Origin: Muribaculaceae bacterium
GTDB lineage: Bacteria > Bacteroidota > Bacteroidia > Bacteroidales > Muribaculaceae
NCBI GenBank assembly: GCA_028689665.1
Contig: JAQVCR010000020.1
Location: 1-36,633, forward strand
Length of the DNA stretch: 36,633 nucleotides
Direction of reading: 5' to 3'
Shown piece after piece: positions 25,619 through 33,606 of this stretch. Numbering within the stretch: the first letter of the stretch is position 1; the number at the start of each line of letters is the position of its first letter. The notes beneath the pieces were generated by a model. That model ran no database searches and had not been told where the DNA came from. It was given only the letters and a program-made list of their open reading frames with translations. Both the position numbers and the translations under genes were made by a program.

Positions 25619-26650
25619 ATGAAGAAAGCAGTATTATTTTATTCTTTTTTCTTTATATCTATAATTTCAGTATATGCCTCAACAAATGAAGCATATACTG
25701 ATTCTTTAATAGAAAAAAGAGTTACTAAGATTGAGAAATTTGTAGAGCAACACAAGAAAATTTTATCCTATCTGCCTAAAGTGAGTGGATATATGCAAAT
25801 TGGATATACCTACGACGATAATGCCTCGAATATTAATATTAAGAGTGCAAGGGTAGATATTAACGGAGCATTTGCCAAGACGTTCGATTATCGCTTGTTT
25901 GTCGATTTTGCGTCGCCAAAAATTCTTGATGCGCGCATTCGCTGGAAGCCACTAAAGGAGCTGGGCGTGTGTATCGGGCAATTCAAAGTGCCTTTTACCT
26001 TAGGAAATATGTACTCGCCATTGCAAGAAGAATGTATCACTTTCCCGCTTGTTGTAGCACGGTTGGCAGGTCTTAACGATGTGTGTGGCGTGAAAGCGTC
26101 GGGGAGAGATATAGGAGCAAGCGCATTTGGCTCGCTAATTAAACTAAATAGTGGCAGATATTTGCTCGATTACAATGTAGGGGTGTTTAACGGAGCCGGA
26201 ATGAACCTAGCCGATAACAATAAGAGTAAAGATGTGGCAGGTAGAATAATAATAAGTCCCATCGTCGGCGCAAAACTTTCAGCATCATACTATTGGGGCG
26301 AATATGGCGCCGACTATGCTAAGCGTACACGATATTCATTTGGCGCATCGTATGAAAGTAAATTTTTTAGCATTCGCGGCGAATATGTGAATGGAACTAC
26401 CGGCACAGTAGGTAGCGACGGCTATTATATCGCGGCGTGTCTGAATTACTTTAAGAAAATCCGCCCTGTGTTTCGCTTCGATTCTTTTACCCCCGATATT
26501 GCAATTGGCGATAAAGAGCAACATTACACAGCAGGGCTCGACTATAAGCCCTTTAAATTTTTACGAATAATGGGAAACTATGTGCGCCAGACCTATACCG
26601 CCAGCCCATCGCAAAACCTGTATCAGCTAATGGTGATAGGAATATTCTGA
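25619..26650 (+). CDS. OprO/OprP-type outer-membrane porin
   Basis: A 343-residue porin with a signal peptide (MKKAVLFYSFFFISIISVYA), a short helical N-terminal region with VTKIEKFVEQHKK, then a beta barrel of alternating residues. It has the OprO/P-family pattern KSARVDINGAF, YRLFVDFASPKILDARIRWKP and IGQFKVPFTL, and ends MVIGIF with a terminal Phe. OprP is phosphate-selective in Pseudomonas; the substrate here is unknown. It follows the two hybrid kinases with a 22-nt gap, which suggests that the kinase pair controls or senses substrate taken up by this porin. It converges with the formate/nitrite-type gene, 4 nt apart. Confidence 0.85.
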   Translation: MKKAVLFYSFFFISIISVYASTNEAYTDSLIEKRVTKIEKFVEQHKKILSYLPKVSGYMQIGYTYDDNASNINIKSARVDINGAFAKTFDYRLFVDFASPKILDARIRWKPLKELGVCIGQFKVPFTLGNMYSPLQEECITFPLVVARLAGLNDVCGVKASGRDIGASAFGSLIKLNSGRYLLDYNVGVFNGAGMNLADNNKSKDVAGRIIISPIVGAKLSASYYWGEYGADYAKRTRYSFGASYESKFFSIRGEYVNGTTGTVGSDGYYIAACLNYFKKIRPVFRFDSFTPDIAIGDKEQHYTAGLDYKPFKFLRIMGNYVRQTYTASPSQNLYQLMVIGIF

Positions 26651-26654
26651 TTGC

Positions 26655-27437
26655 TCAGCATTTAGACGGGGCATTAATGACACTGTAAGCACAACCTACG
26701 AATAATGCTCCACCCACAATATTACCAAGCGTTGCAGGTAATAGATTGTCGATAAATAGCGAGTAGATACTTACATCTGCCGAATAAAACATAGCCACAG
26801 GGATAAAGAACATATTTGCAATGCTGTGTTCAAATCCAAGCATAACGAAAGTAGCGACAGGAAACCAGAGTGCGGCTAATTTAGAACCAACGCTTTTGGC
26901 TGTCAGTGCAGCCCACACAGCAAGGCACACAAACCAATTAGCCCCGATGCCTTTAACAAAAATCACAAGGAACGATTGGCTTGTCTTAGCTAAAGCAAGA
27001 TTGTGCAATGCGCTATACCACGGCTCACTTTGAAATATTCCGGAAATGTAAATAATGCAATATGCAAAAAACAATGCGCCTATAAAATTTCCACACCACA
27101 CCAAGCCCCAATTCTTTAATACTTGTGGTATCGTTATCCTGTGTCGCATCAGCGAAGGTATCAGCGTGGCGCAATTACCCGTGAACAAATCGGCACCAAG
27201 GAGAGTGATTAATGCAAGTCCGATAGGGAATGCAAGTCCCATAAGCAACTTTGTTATCGAAGGGTTAGCCTCGCTAAGTCCCGGCATTCCAAAGCCAACC
27301 AATACAGCCAGTGCGCCACCCATGGCAATATAAATACCGGCAAGAATACTAAGCAGCAATGTCCGCCATAGCGAACAATTACATTTGTTTGTAGCAATAG
27401 TGTAGGTAGATTCAATTACTTCGGTAGGAGTCTTCAT
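26655..27437 (-). CDS. Formate/nitrite-family channel (FocA/NirC type)
   Basis: A 260-residue inner-membrane channel with six membrane helices, the FNT fold of pentameric formate, nitrite or hydrosulfide channels. Signature blocks are ADLFTGN, KGIGANWFVCLAVW and FVMLGFEHSIANMFFIP, with the central His of GFEHSIAN. It is preceded by 3 nt by an unknown tail-anchored gene. Which anion it moves (formate, nitrite, hydrosulfide) cannot be told from the sequence. In fermenting Bacteroidales formate export is plausible. Confidence 0.92.
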   Translation of the reverse strand: MKTPTEVIESTYTIATNKCNCSLWRTLLLSILAGIYIAMGGALAVLVGFGMPGLSEANPSITKLLMGLAFPIGLALITLLGADLFTGNCATLIPSLMRHRITIPQVLKNWGLVWCGNFIGALFFAYCIIYISGIFQSEPWYSALHNLALAKTSQSFLVIFVKGIGANWFVCLAVWAALTAKSVGSKLAALWFPVATFVMLGFEHSIANMFFIPVAMFYSADVSIYSLFIDNLLPATLGNIVGGALFVGCAYSVINAPSKC

Positions 27438-27440
27438 ATC

Positions 27441-27875
27441 TTAATTATTTGATAACCAGTTAAGAATAAACATAAGCAAGGCGAGAAATAAGATAAGAGG
27501 AATGTAAATAGCATTGCTCAGACGTCGTTCGATGGCAAGTTGCAATTCGGGGATAGATGAAAACTCACCGGCTAGGCATCGGCAAGATATTTTCTCAATA
27601 TTTTTATCATACATTCCTGCCACTTTATTAGCATTTTGTAGTATCTTAGCATAATTGCTAATAATGGCATTAAAATCGGGCTCGTCGGGGCTGTTAATTT
27701 CTAATTGACGAAGGTATACGCTCTTATAATTCTCCGAAAAAAGAATATTCTCGGCAGTCAGCGTATAGTCGTAATCAAGATCAGCCAACACATCGAGAAG
27801 CTCACGCTGAAGCAAAGCAAGTACACGAGGCGAAATATCGCCGGCATTAATAAGATCTTGAAGAGAAATTTCCAT
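27441..27875 (-). CDS. Small tail-anchored protein of unknown function
   Basis: A 144-residue protein I do not recognise. Residues 1-120 are soluble and helical with an acidic, Leu-rich N-terminus (MEISLQDLINAGDISPRVL, LLDVLADLDYDYTLT) and one Cys pair (CRC). The C-terminus is one hydrophobic helix (about 121-140, AIYIPLILFLALLMFILNW), so it is probably anchored in the inner membrane with its body in the cytoplasm. It ends 3 nt before the FNT channel start, so the two are almost certainly cotranscribed and the protein may modulate the channel; that is inference. Confidence 0.7.
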   Translation of the reverse strand: MEISLQDLINAGDISPRVLALLQRELLDVLADLDYDYTLTAENILFSENYKSVYLRQLEINSPDEPDFNAIISNYAKILQNANKVAGMYDKNIEKISCRCLAGEFSSIPELQLAIERRLSNAIYIPLILFLALLMFILNWLSNN

Positions 27876-27995
27876 AGAAATAATGGTATATCATTAAAAA
27901 TAATGCGAAGATAGTAAAAAGCTAGATTATAATCTTTGAGAAAAAGAAGATTTGTATCATAAAAACTACTTATTTTCATTTTTGTAGCATTAAAT

Positions 27996-28027
27996 TTTGG
28001 TATGGTAAGCTAAACGGATTATTTTTG
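27996..28027 (+). promoter_or_regulatory. pyrH-frr promoter
   Basis: TTTG at 27996-27999, 20-nt spacer and TATTTTTG at 28020-28027 match the consensus exactly. The pyrH ATG (28052) lies 25 nt downstream. Confidence 0.8.
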
Positions 28028-28051
28028 TATAACAAAATAAATAAAACGTCA

Positions 28052-28762
28052 ATGAGAACTAAATATAAACGAGTACTATTAAAGTTAAGCGGAGAATCGC
28101 TAATGGGCAATCAGGGCTATGGAATTGATTCAACACGCCTTTCCGACTATGCCGAGCAAATAAAAGAAATAGCAACAGCAGGAGTTCAAGTTGCCATAGT
28201 GATAGGCGGAGGCAATATTTTTCGTGGATTATCGGGGACAAGCAAAGGAGTAGATCGTGTGAAGGGCGACCAGATGGGAATGCTTGCCACCGTAATAAAC
28301 TCTTTAGCTTTAAGTTCGGCATTAGAGAGCGCAGGACAGCCGGCACAAGTGTTCACGGCAATTAATATGTTTCCAATAGGCGAGCATTATAGCAAATGGA
28401 AAGCCATCGATGCACTTAACGCTGGCAAAGTAGCGATATTAGCAGGCGGCACCGGCAATCCATTCTTTACCACCGATACCGGTTCGGCACTCAGAGGCAT
28501 CGAAGTAGAGGCAAATGTAATGCTAAAAGGCACAAGAGTAGACGGCATCTACACCGCCGACCCCGAAAAAGACCCTGCTGCAACAAAATTTGACGAAATA
28601 ACATACGATGAAATATATACACGAGGTTTGAAAGTTATGGATCTCACAGCCACAACCTTATGCAAAGAGAATAATCTCCCAATCATAGTCTTTGATATGG
28701 ATACCAAAGGGAATCTAAAGAAAGTTATGGACGGCGAGAAAATAGGGACACTGGTATATTAA
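28052..28762 (+). CDS. pyrH: Uridylate kinase (UMP kinase)
   Basis: Bacterial hexameric UMP kinase that phosphorylates UMP to UDP for RNA, DNA and envelope precursors. The 236 residues have KLSGESLMG at the N-terminus, GGGNIFRG, ATVINSLALSSALE, and TADPEKDPAATKFD, all characteristic of the amino-acid-kinase fold. The frame extends to a TTG at 28025, but that lies inside the -7 box, so the ATG at 28052 is the start. It is 31 nt ahead of frr, a common arrangement. Confidence 0.97.
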   Translation: MRTKYKRVLLKLSGESLMGNQGYGIDSTRLSDYAEQIKEIATAGVQVAIVIGGGNIFRGLSGTSKGVDRVKGDQMGMLATVINSLALSSALESAGQPAQVFTAINMFPIGEHYSKWKAIDALNAGKVAILAGGTGNPFFTTDTGSALRGIEVEANVMLKGTRVDGIYTADPEKDPAATKFDEITYDEIYTRGLKVMDLTATTLCKENNLPIIVFDMDTKGNLKKVMDGEKIGTLVY

Positions 28763-28793
28763 TTATAAAAACTAAACAAAAACAATAAAGATT

Positions 28794-29354
28794 ATGAACG
28801 ACGTAAATCATTATTTAAAACCGGCAGAAGAAAAGATGGAAATGTCGGTAGAGTTTCTCGATGAGGCTCTAGCCCATATCCGTGCAGGCAAGGCAAATAC
28901 AAAGATATTAGATGGCATACGTGTAGAATATTATGGAAGTAAAGTTCCAATTGCCAATGTAGCAAATATCTCGGTTCCTGATGCACGCACAATTGCAATC
29001 ACCCCGTGGGAGAAGTCGATGTTTAAAGAGATAGAAAAGGCGATAATCAACTCCGAGCTTGGAATTATGCCCGAGAATAACGGCGAAGTGATACGCCTAT
29101 CCATTCCACCATTGACCGAAGACCGTCGTAAAATACTCGTAAAGCAATCGAAAGCCGAAGCCGAGCAAGCAAAAATTTCGGTTCGTAATGCACGCCGCGA
29201 TGCCATAGAAGGCTTGAAGAAGGCAATTAAAGACGGAATGCCCGAAGACGTAGAAAAAGATGCCGAAGCAAAAATGCAAAAGATTCACGACCAATATATG
29301 AAGAAGATTGATGAATTATTTGTAGCAAAAGAGAAAGAAATACTTACGGTGTAA
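28794..29354 (+). CDS. frr: Ribosome recycling factor
   Basis: RRF splits post-termination ribosomes together with EF-G. The 186 residues include [20 protein letters not shown] near the N-terminus, the middle [14 protein letters not shown], and the C-terminal helical [17 protein letters not shown] and [19 protein letters not shown]. Length is standard (about 185). It is cotranscribed with pyrH and followed by a terminator. Confidence 0.97.
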   Translation: MNDVNHYLKPAEEKMEMSVEFLDEALAHIRAGKANTKILDGIRVEYYGSKVPIANVANISVPDARTIAITPWEKSMFKEIEKAIINSELGIMPENNGEVIRLSIPPLTEDRRKILVKQSKAEAEQAKISVRNARRDAIEGLKKAIKDGMPEDVEKDAEAKMQKIHDQYMKKIDELFVAKEKEILTV

Positions 29355-29371
29355 GTGATAATATCATAATT

Positions 29372-29412
29372 AAAGGGGGGGGATCTGTTTAGACTACCCC
29401 CCCCTTTTTTTT
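29372..29412 (+). terminator. Terminator after frr with an eight-G / eight-C stem
   Basis: Eight G (29375-29382) pair with eight C (29397-29404), flanked by AAA and T8 (29405-29412). The 14-base loop can form a small TCT/AGA inner pairing. No other features are seen in 29413-29502. Confidence 0.9.
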
Positions 29413-29502
29413 ACAAACTGACAACACACACTTAAACACATAGGTTAAAACAGAGACAATTGCTTCTGAGATTTTACAATATGAATAAAACCACAATCTG
29501 AT

Positions 29503-30606
29503 ATGAAAAGGATATTTTTATGTGTCATTGCCTTTGCAATGGCTGTTATGTCGTGCCTAGCTCAAGAAGGCAGCGAAACTGAGGAACTGGGCGCAGAATT
29601 ATTTTATGATAAAAACTATACTGAGGCACTTCCATTACTTCGTGAAGCAGCAAATGGTGGCAGTTTGAGAGCAACGTGTATGCTGAGCGAAATGTATTAT
29701 CGAGGTGATGGAGTAAAGAAAGATAGATTAAAATCCAATACCCTGCTTTCTAAAGCGATAAAGCAGAATTATCCAATGGCATTTTATCTTAAATCTAAAA
29801 TTCTTATTGATAAAGACGATTTTGAGGGGGCTTTTATTAATATGAAGAAATCCGCCGATATGGGTTATGTTAAAGCTTTCTATATGGCAGGAATTATGTT
29901 GTCTAATGAGGTGGGAACGACTAGTGATCCGGCTTTAGAATTTCACTATTTTAATTTAGCAAACGAGCAGGAGGTAGAATTTGCAAAAGCAGAAGTGGCT
30001 TTTGCCTACGCCGTAGGATACGGAGTGGCAAAAGACAAAGTAAAAGCATTAGGGTTGTATAAAGAAGCGATAGGCACAGATTATGCAATGCTTATCGAAG
30101 ATTATGAGCTATATCATGCTAAGGCTTATTTCGACTTGCTTATCTACCTAGAGAAGGATAAAGGAAAGATAGAGGCATTTAAGATATATCAAGCTGTCGA
30201 GGAGGCAAAGCCGGGAACGATAAAAGAAGAAGATTATAATGAATTAAAAAATGAAGTAGACCGAATAATAGCTGAGGAAGAACGGAAAACATACAGTGCT
30301 GATGAGGTAGATGTAAGCGCGCAGTTTCCGGACGGTGATTCCGGAATTCTAAATTTCTTAAATACGCACATATATTATCCTACACCTGCAATAGAAGAGG
30401 ATTTGCAGGGGACGGTAGTAGTGCAGGTAGTGGTATCAAAAGACGGCAGTGTGAGAGATCCCAAGATAATTAATAGTGTAGCACCGGTGCTAGATAAAGA
30501 AGCATTGCGAGTGATCAAATCTTTGCCTCGATTTACTCCGGCGATGAAAGATGGGCGATCGGTAAACGTGTATTTCTCTTTTCCGGTAACTTTCAGATTA
30601 AATTAA
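29503..30606 (+). CDS. Secreted Sel1-repeat protein with TonB C-terminal domain
   Basis: A 367-residue exported protein. Its signal ends VMSC (Cys18), which fits a lipoprotein, so it is likely anchored at an envelope membrane. Residues 25-260 contain Sel1/TPR-like helical pairs (EALPLLREAANGGS, LSEMYYRGDGVKKD, AFAYAVGYGVAKDK). Residues 268-367 are a TonB C-terminal domain (FLNTHIYYP, GTVVVQVVVSKDGSVRDP, DKEALRVIKSLPRFTP, VYFSFPVTFRL), the part of TonB that contacts TonB boxes of receptors. The protein lacks the N-terminal membrane helix that couples TonB to ExbBD, so it is not an ordinary TonB. It stands alone, and no promoter is evident. Confidence 0.85.
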   Translation: MKRIFLCVIAFAMAVMSCLAQEGSETEELGAELFYDKNYTEALPLLREAANGGSLRATCMLSEMYYRGDGVKKDRLKSNTLLSKAIKQNYPMAFYLKSKILIDKDDFEGAFINMKKSADMGYVKAFYMAGIMLSNEVGTTSDPALEFHYFNLANEQEVEFAKAEVAFAYAVGYGVAKDKVKALGLYKEAIGTDYAMLIEDYELYHAKAYFDLLIYLEKDKGKIEAFKIYQAVEEAKPGTIKEEDYNELKNEVDRIIAEEERKTYSADEVDVSAQFPDGDSGILNFLNTHIYYPTPAIEEDLQGTVVVQVVVSKDGSVRDPKIINSVAPVLDKEALRVIKSLPRFTPAMKDGRSVNVYFSFPVTFRLN

Positions 30607-30692
30607 AGCCACTAAAACTCATTGACATATCTTAATTGATAACTAATAGGCTAAACTTTGTTATAAAAAGAGTTTAAAACCTAGTATTATCG

Positions 30693-30722
30693 TTGTTATT
30701 TTATTATTTCATATTACTTTTG
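30693..30722 (+). promoter_or_regulatory. pdxJ operon promoter
   Basis: TTG at 30693-30695, 19-nt spacer, TACTTTTG at 30715-30722, followed by TAAGG. A small hairpin GCTTTT-AAT-AAAAGC (30733-30747) lies in the leader. The ATG is at 30831, leaving about 100 nt of leader. The first 80 nt of the gap after 30606 hold nothing clear. Confidence 0.6.
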
Positions 30723-30830
30723 TAAGGTGTAAGCTTTTAATAAAAGCGATACGCAAATAAAGGTTTTGTTGTATACATAATGCCTCTATTCTCATAAGAT
30801 ACTCATTATAAATTGATTATTATACTATAA

Positions 30831-31544
30831 ATGATTAATCTAAGCGTAAATATTAATAAAGTAGCAACATTGCGAAATGCTCGAGGGGGTAATCTACCTA
30901 ATGTGCAACAGTTTGCTATCGACTGCGAAAGCTTTGGAGCCGATGGAATAACTGTACACCCGCGTCCCGATGAGCGACATATTAAGCGCAGTGATGTATT
31001 TCTACTACGTCCGTTAATAAATACAGAATTTAATATTGAAGGCTATCCATCACCCGAATTTATCGACTTGGTGCTTAAAGCAAAGCCCGAACAGGTAACT
31101 TTAGTGCCCGATACCCCCGACACTCTAACGTCGAACAGTGGGTGGAATGTGATAGATAATCAAGCATTTCTAACCGGGGTGGTCGATGTGTTTAAAGAAG
31201 CCGGGATAAGGACAAGTATCTTTGTAGGCACAGAAATAGAGAACATAAAGGCGGCTGCTAAGACCGGAGCCGACCGAATCGAGCTTTATACCGAGCCCTA
31301 TGCCCTTGAATTTAAGGAAGATCCCGAAAAAGCAGTAGCACCATTTATTGAGGCAGCCGAGATGGCACATAAATCGGGGCTGGGGCTAAATGCAGGGCAC
31401 GATTTAAGCTTGGAGAATTTAAAATTCTTTGCAACAAAAGTGCCTTACCTATGCGAGGTGTCGATAGGGCATTGCCTAATATCAGATGCCCTTTATTTAG
31501 GGCTTGAAAATACAATCAAAGAATATAAGGAAGCATTAAAATAA
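30831..31544 (+). CDS. pdxJ: Pyridoxine 5'-phosphate synthase
   Basis: PdxJ condenses 1-deoxyxylulose 5-phosphate with 3-amino-1-hydroxyacetone phosphate to give pyridoxine 5'-phosphate in the DXP-dependent vitamin B6 pathway. The 237 residues include [18 protein letters not shown] at the start, [32 protein letters not shown], and [15 protein letters not shown], all typical of the family. It shares substrate supply (DXP) with the isoprenoid pathway of ispG. It is followed after 34 nt by exbB. Confidence 0.97.
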   Translation: MINLSVNINKVATLRNARGGNLPNVQQFAIDCESFGADGITVHPRPDERHIKRSDVFLLRPLINTEFNIEGYPSPEFIDLVLKAKPEQVTLVPDTPDTLTSNSGWNVIDNQAFLTGVVDVFKEAGIRTSIFVGTEIENIKAAAKTGADRIELYTEPYALEFKEDPEKAVAPFIEAAEMAHKSGLGLNAGHDLSLENLKFFATKVPYLCEVSIGHCLISDALYLGLENTIKEYKEALK

Positions 31545-31578
31545 CGATAAATATTAATTATAATATTAAATAATAATC

Positions 31579-32331
31579 ATGGCAATTATTAATACCATTT
31601 TATCTCTAATCTCAATACAAGTTGATGTAGTAGATACAACAGCGGTTACAAATGTTACTGATACTGTAGCAACGGCAGTCGCCCAAGCAGCTCAACCGAT
31701 TCAACAAGAGCTTTCGGTGTGGGACTTATGCCTTAAGGGCGGATTTCTTATGATTCCGTTAGCTATACTTTCGATTATAAGCATATATATTCTTATCGAG
31801 CGTTTCCTTGCTATTAAGGCTGCCGCAAAAGAAGACAGTACCTTTATGAAACGCATTAAAGATTACATTGTCGATGGCGAAATAGATAGTGCAATTAATC
31901 TTTGCAAGAACACAAACACTCCTTATGCTCGCCTTATAATGAAAGGTATCAGCCGTATAGGTCGCCCAATGAACGATGTGCTTGTGGCAATCGAAAATGT
32001 CGGAAATCTTGAAATAGCAAAGTTGGAAAAAGGATTTCCATGGCTGGCTACAACAGCTGCCGGTGCGCCAATGCTTGGTTTCTTGGGAACAGTAACCGGT
32101 ATGGTATCTGCATTCTTTGCACTTGCAAGTGCAGGCGGAAGTGCAAATATAAGCATTCTTGCAAATGGTATCTATGAGGCACTTGTAACAACAGTTGCCG
32201 GTCTAATAGTCGGAATTATAGCAATGTTTGCCTACAATTTTCTAGTATCTCGCGTAAATAATGTAATGAATCAGCTAGAAGCAAAGACAATGGAATTTAT
32301 GGACCTTCTTAACGAGCCTGTTAAGAAATAA
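31579..32331 (+). CDS. exbB: ExbB-type proton channel
   Basis: A MotA/TolQ/ExbB-family protein of 250 residues. An N-terminal periplasmic stretch (1-55) precedes three membrane helices at about 55-75, 155-185 and 195-225; the GFLMIPLAILSIISIYILIERF and LGFLGTVTGMVSAFFAL blocks are the family signature. It forms the pentameric stator with ExbD and energises TonB for outer-membrane uptake. Order pdxJ-exbB-exbD-tonB is conserved in many Bacteroidota. It is followed by exbD after 13 nt. Confidence 0.95.
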   Translation: MAIINTILSLISIQVDVVDTTAVTNVTDTVATAVAQAAQPIQQELSVWDLCLKGGFLMIPLAILSIISIYILIERFLAIKAAAKEDSTFMKRIKDYIVDGEIDSAINLCKNTNTPYARLIMKGISRIGRPMNDVLVAIENVGNLEIAKLEKGFPWLATTAAGAPMLGFLGTVTGMVSAFFALASAGGSANISILANGIYEALVTTVAGLIVGIIAMFAYNFLVSRVNNVMNQLEAKTMEFMDLLNEPVKK

Positions 32332-32344
32332 TATTATCCTGATT

Positions 32345-32776
32345 ATGGCTTTAAAGCGACAACATAAAATGACAGCACTTTTCAGTATGGCGTCGATGAC
32401 CGATGTTATATTCTTGCTGCTCATATTCTTTATGGTAACATCAACATTTGTTTTTCCTACTGCGCTCGAGGTGAATCTGCCTCAGAGTGGTGAACAGACG
32501 GCGATAAAGCCGGGAACGAAAGTGTATGTGGATAAAGAATTGAAAATTTATGCCTCTTTTGGCGACGAAGAACCGCAGCCAATGGAAGAAGCACAGCTTA
32601 TTAGCTTCTTAAAGCTAACTCAACAGCAATCGCCCGACCAATTCATTGCGCTATATGCCGATGAACAAGTGCCTTATGGCAAAATTGTCGAAATCTTAGA
32701 TAAAAGTGCGCATGCTAAATTGAAAATGGTGCTTGCAACCAAGCCTGTGGAGCATCAACTCGACGCAAATAAATAA
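32345..32776 (+). CDS. exbD: ExbD-type biopolymer transport protein
   Basis: A 143-residue protein with a basic N-terminus, one membrane helix (about 15-37) holding the proton-handling Asp in MTDVIFLLLIFFMVTS and a periplasmic domain (about 45-130) rich in QQ/EE. It pairs with ExbB. It lies 17 nt upstream of the TonB-family gene. Confidence 0.94.
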   Translation: MALKRQHKMTALFSMASMTDVIFLLLIFFMVTSTFVFPTALEVNLPQSGEQTAIKPGTKVYVDKELKIYASFGDEEPQPMEEAQLISFLKLTQQQSPDQFIALYADEQVPYGKIVEILDKSAHAKLKMVLATKPVEHQLDANK

Positions 32777-32793
32777 CTTTAACTTCTCTGTAA

Positions 32794-33576
32794 GTGAAAC
32801 TTAACGACCGAAACAAAATAATTGCTATAATTGCTACATTGCTTTTACATGTGGCTATAATTGTTGTGCTATTATTTTCGTTTCTCGATTATGAATGGCC
32901 GCCTAAAGATATGCCGTTGCCTCAAGAGAGTGAAATACTCTTTGGTGGGGAGTATGTGATGCTGGGTAATGTGCCGACTCCGGCTAGTGATGATATGAAT
33001 AATGCTCAAGCCGAAACTGCTAAAGATGCCGCTGTTGCCGATGCTCCCGATACTAAGAATGCCGGGACTGCCGGTGAAACCCCCGAACTTATATCTACCG
33101 ACAACGACTCGCCAATGAAGGTGAAGAAGAAGGAAGAAAAGCCGAAAAAGACAGGTCCAACAAAAGAGGAGCTTGCCGAGCAGGAGCGTGTGAAGAGAGA
33201 AAAGGCTGAATCGCAGAAGATAAAAAATCGTGTTTCGTTCTCTAATGCCGGTAAAGGCTCGGGTAAAGAAGGCTCGCCTAATGGAAATGCGTCGGTAGGA
33301 GCAAGATCAGGTGCACCGGGACACTCGCTAAAGGGTAGAACGTTAGAAAATTGGGGCAGACCATCGAGCCAAGTCGAAGGTGTAGTAATTATTGAAGTGC
33401 GAGTTAACGCTAAAGGCAAAGTAATTGCAGCCAATTATCAAGGAGGAAAAGGAAGTGCGGCAGCCAATGCATCGGTGCGTAAAAGTTGCGTTCAAGCGTC
33501 GCTAAATTCTCGTTTCTCAGTGTCTACCGAAAGCACTGCCGAGCAAGTGGGTACTATCACATGGCGTTTTGAATAG
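32794..33576 (+). CDS. tonB: TonB-family energy transducer
   Basis: A 260-residue protein with one N-terminal membrane helix (about 11-31), a long low-complexity Ala/Glu/Lys-rich periplasmic linker (about 60-170) including KKKEEKPKKTGPTKEELAEQERVKREK, and a C-terminal domain (about 175-260, GVVIIEVRVNAKGKVIAANYQ) shaped like a TonB CTD. It uses a GTG start (32794); no better ATG is in frame upstream. Placement after exbB-exbD identifies it as the coupling protein. It is divergent from standard TonB; a TolA-like role is possible. Confidence 0.85.
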   Translation: MKLNDRNKIIAIIATLLLHVAIIVVLLFSFLDYEWPPKDMPLPQESEILFGGEYVMLGNVPTPASDDMNNAQAETAKDAAVADAPDTKNAGTAGETPELISTDNDSPMKVKKKEEKPKKTGPTKEELAEQERVKREKAESQKIKNRVSFSNAGKGSGKEGSPNGNASVGARSGAPGHSLKGRTLENWGRPSSQVEGVVIIEVRVNAKGKVIAANYQGGKGSAAANASVRKSCVQASLNSRFSVSTESTAEQVGTITWRFE

Positions 33577-33606
33577 ATTGTATACACAATAATTAATAAA
33601 TACCAA

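Noticed and set aside
28025-28051. TTG start for pyrH giving nine extra residues
   Set aside because: The TTG lies inside the -7 promoter box, so it cannot be on the transcript.
33006-33434. 142-codon frame antisense to the tonB linker
   Set aside because: Low-complexity linker DNA naturally gives long antisense frames.
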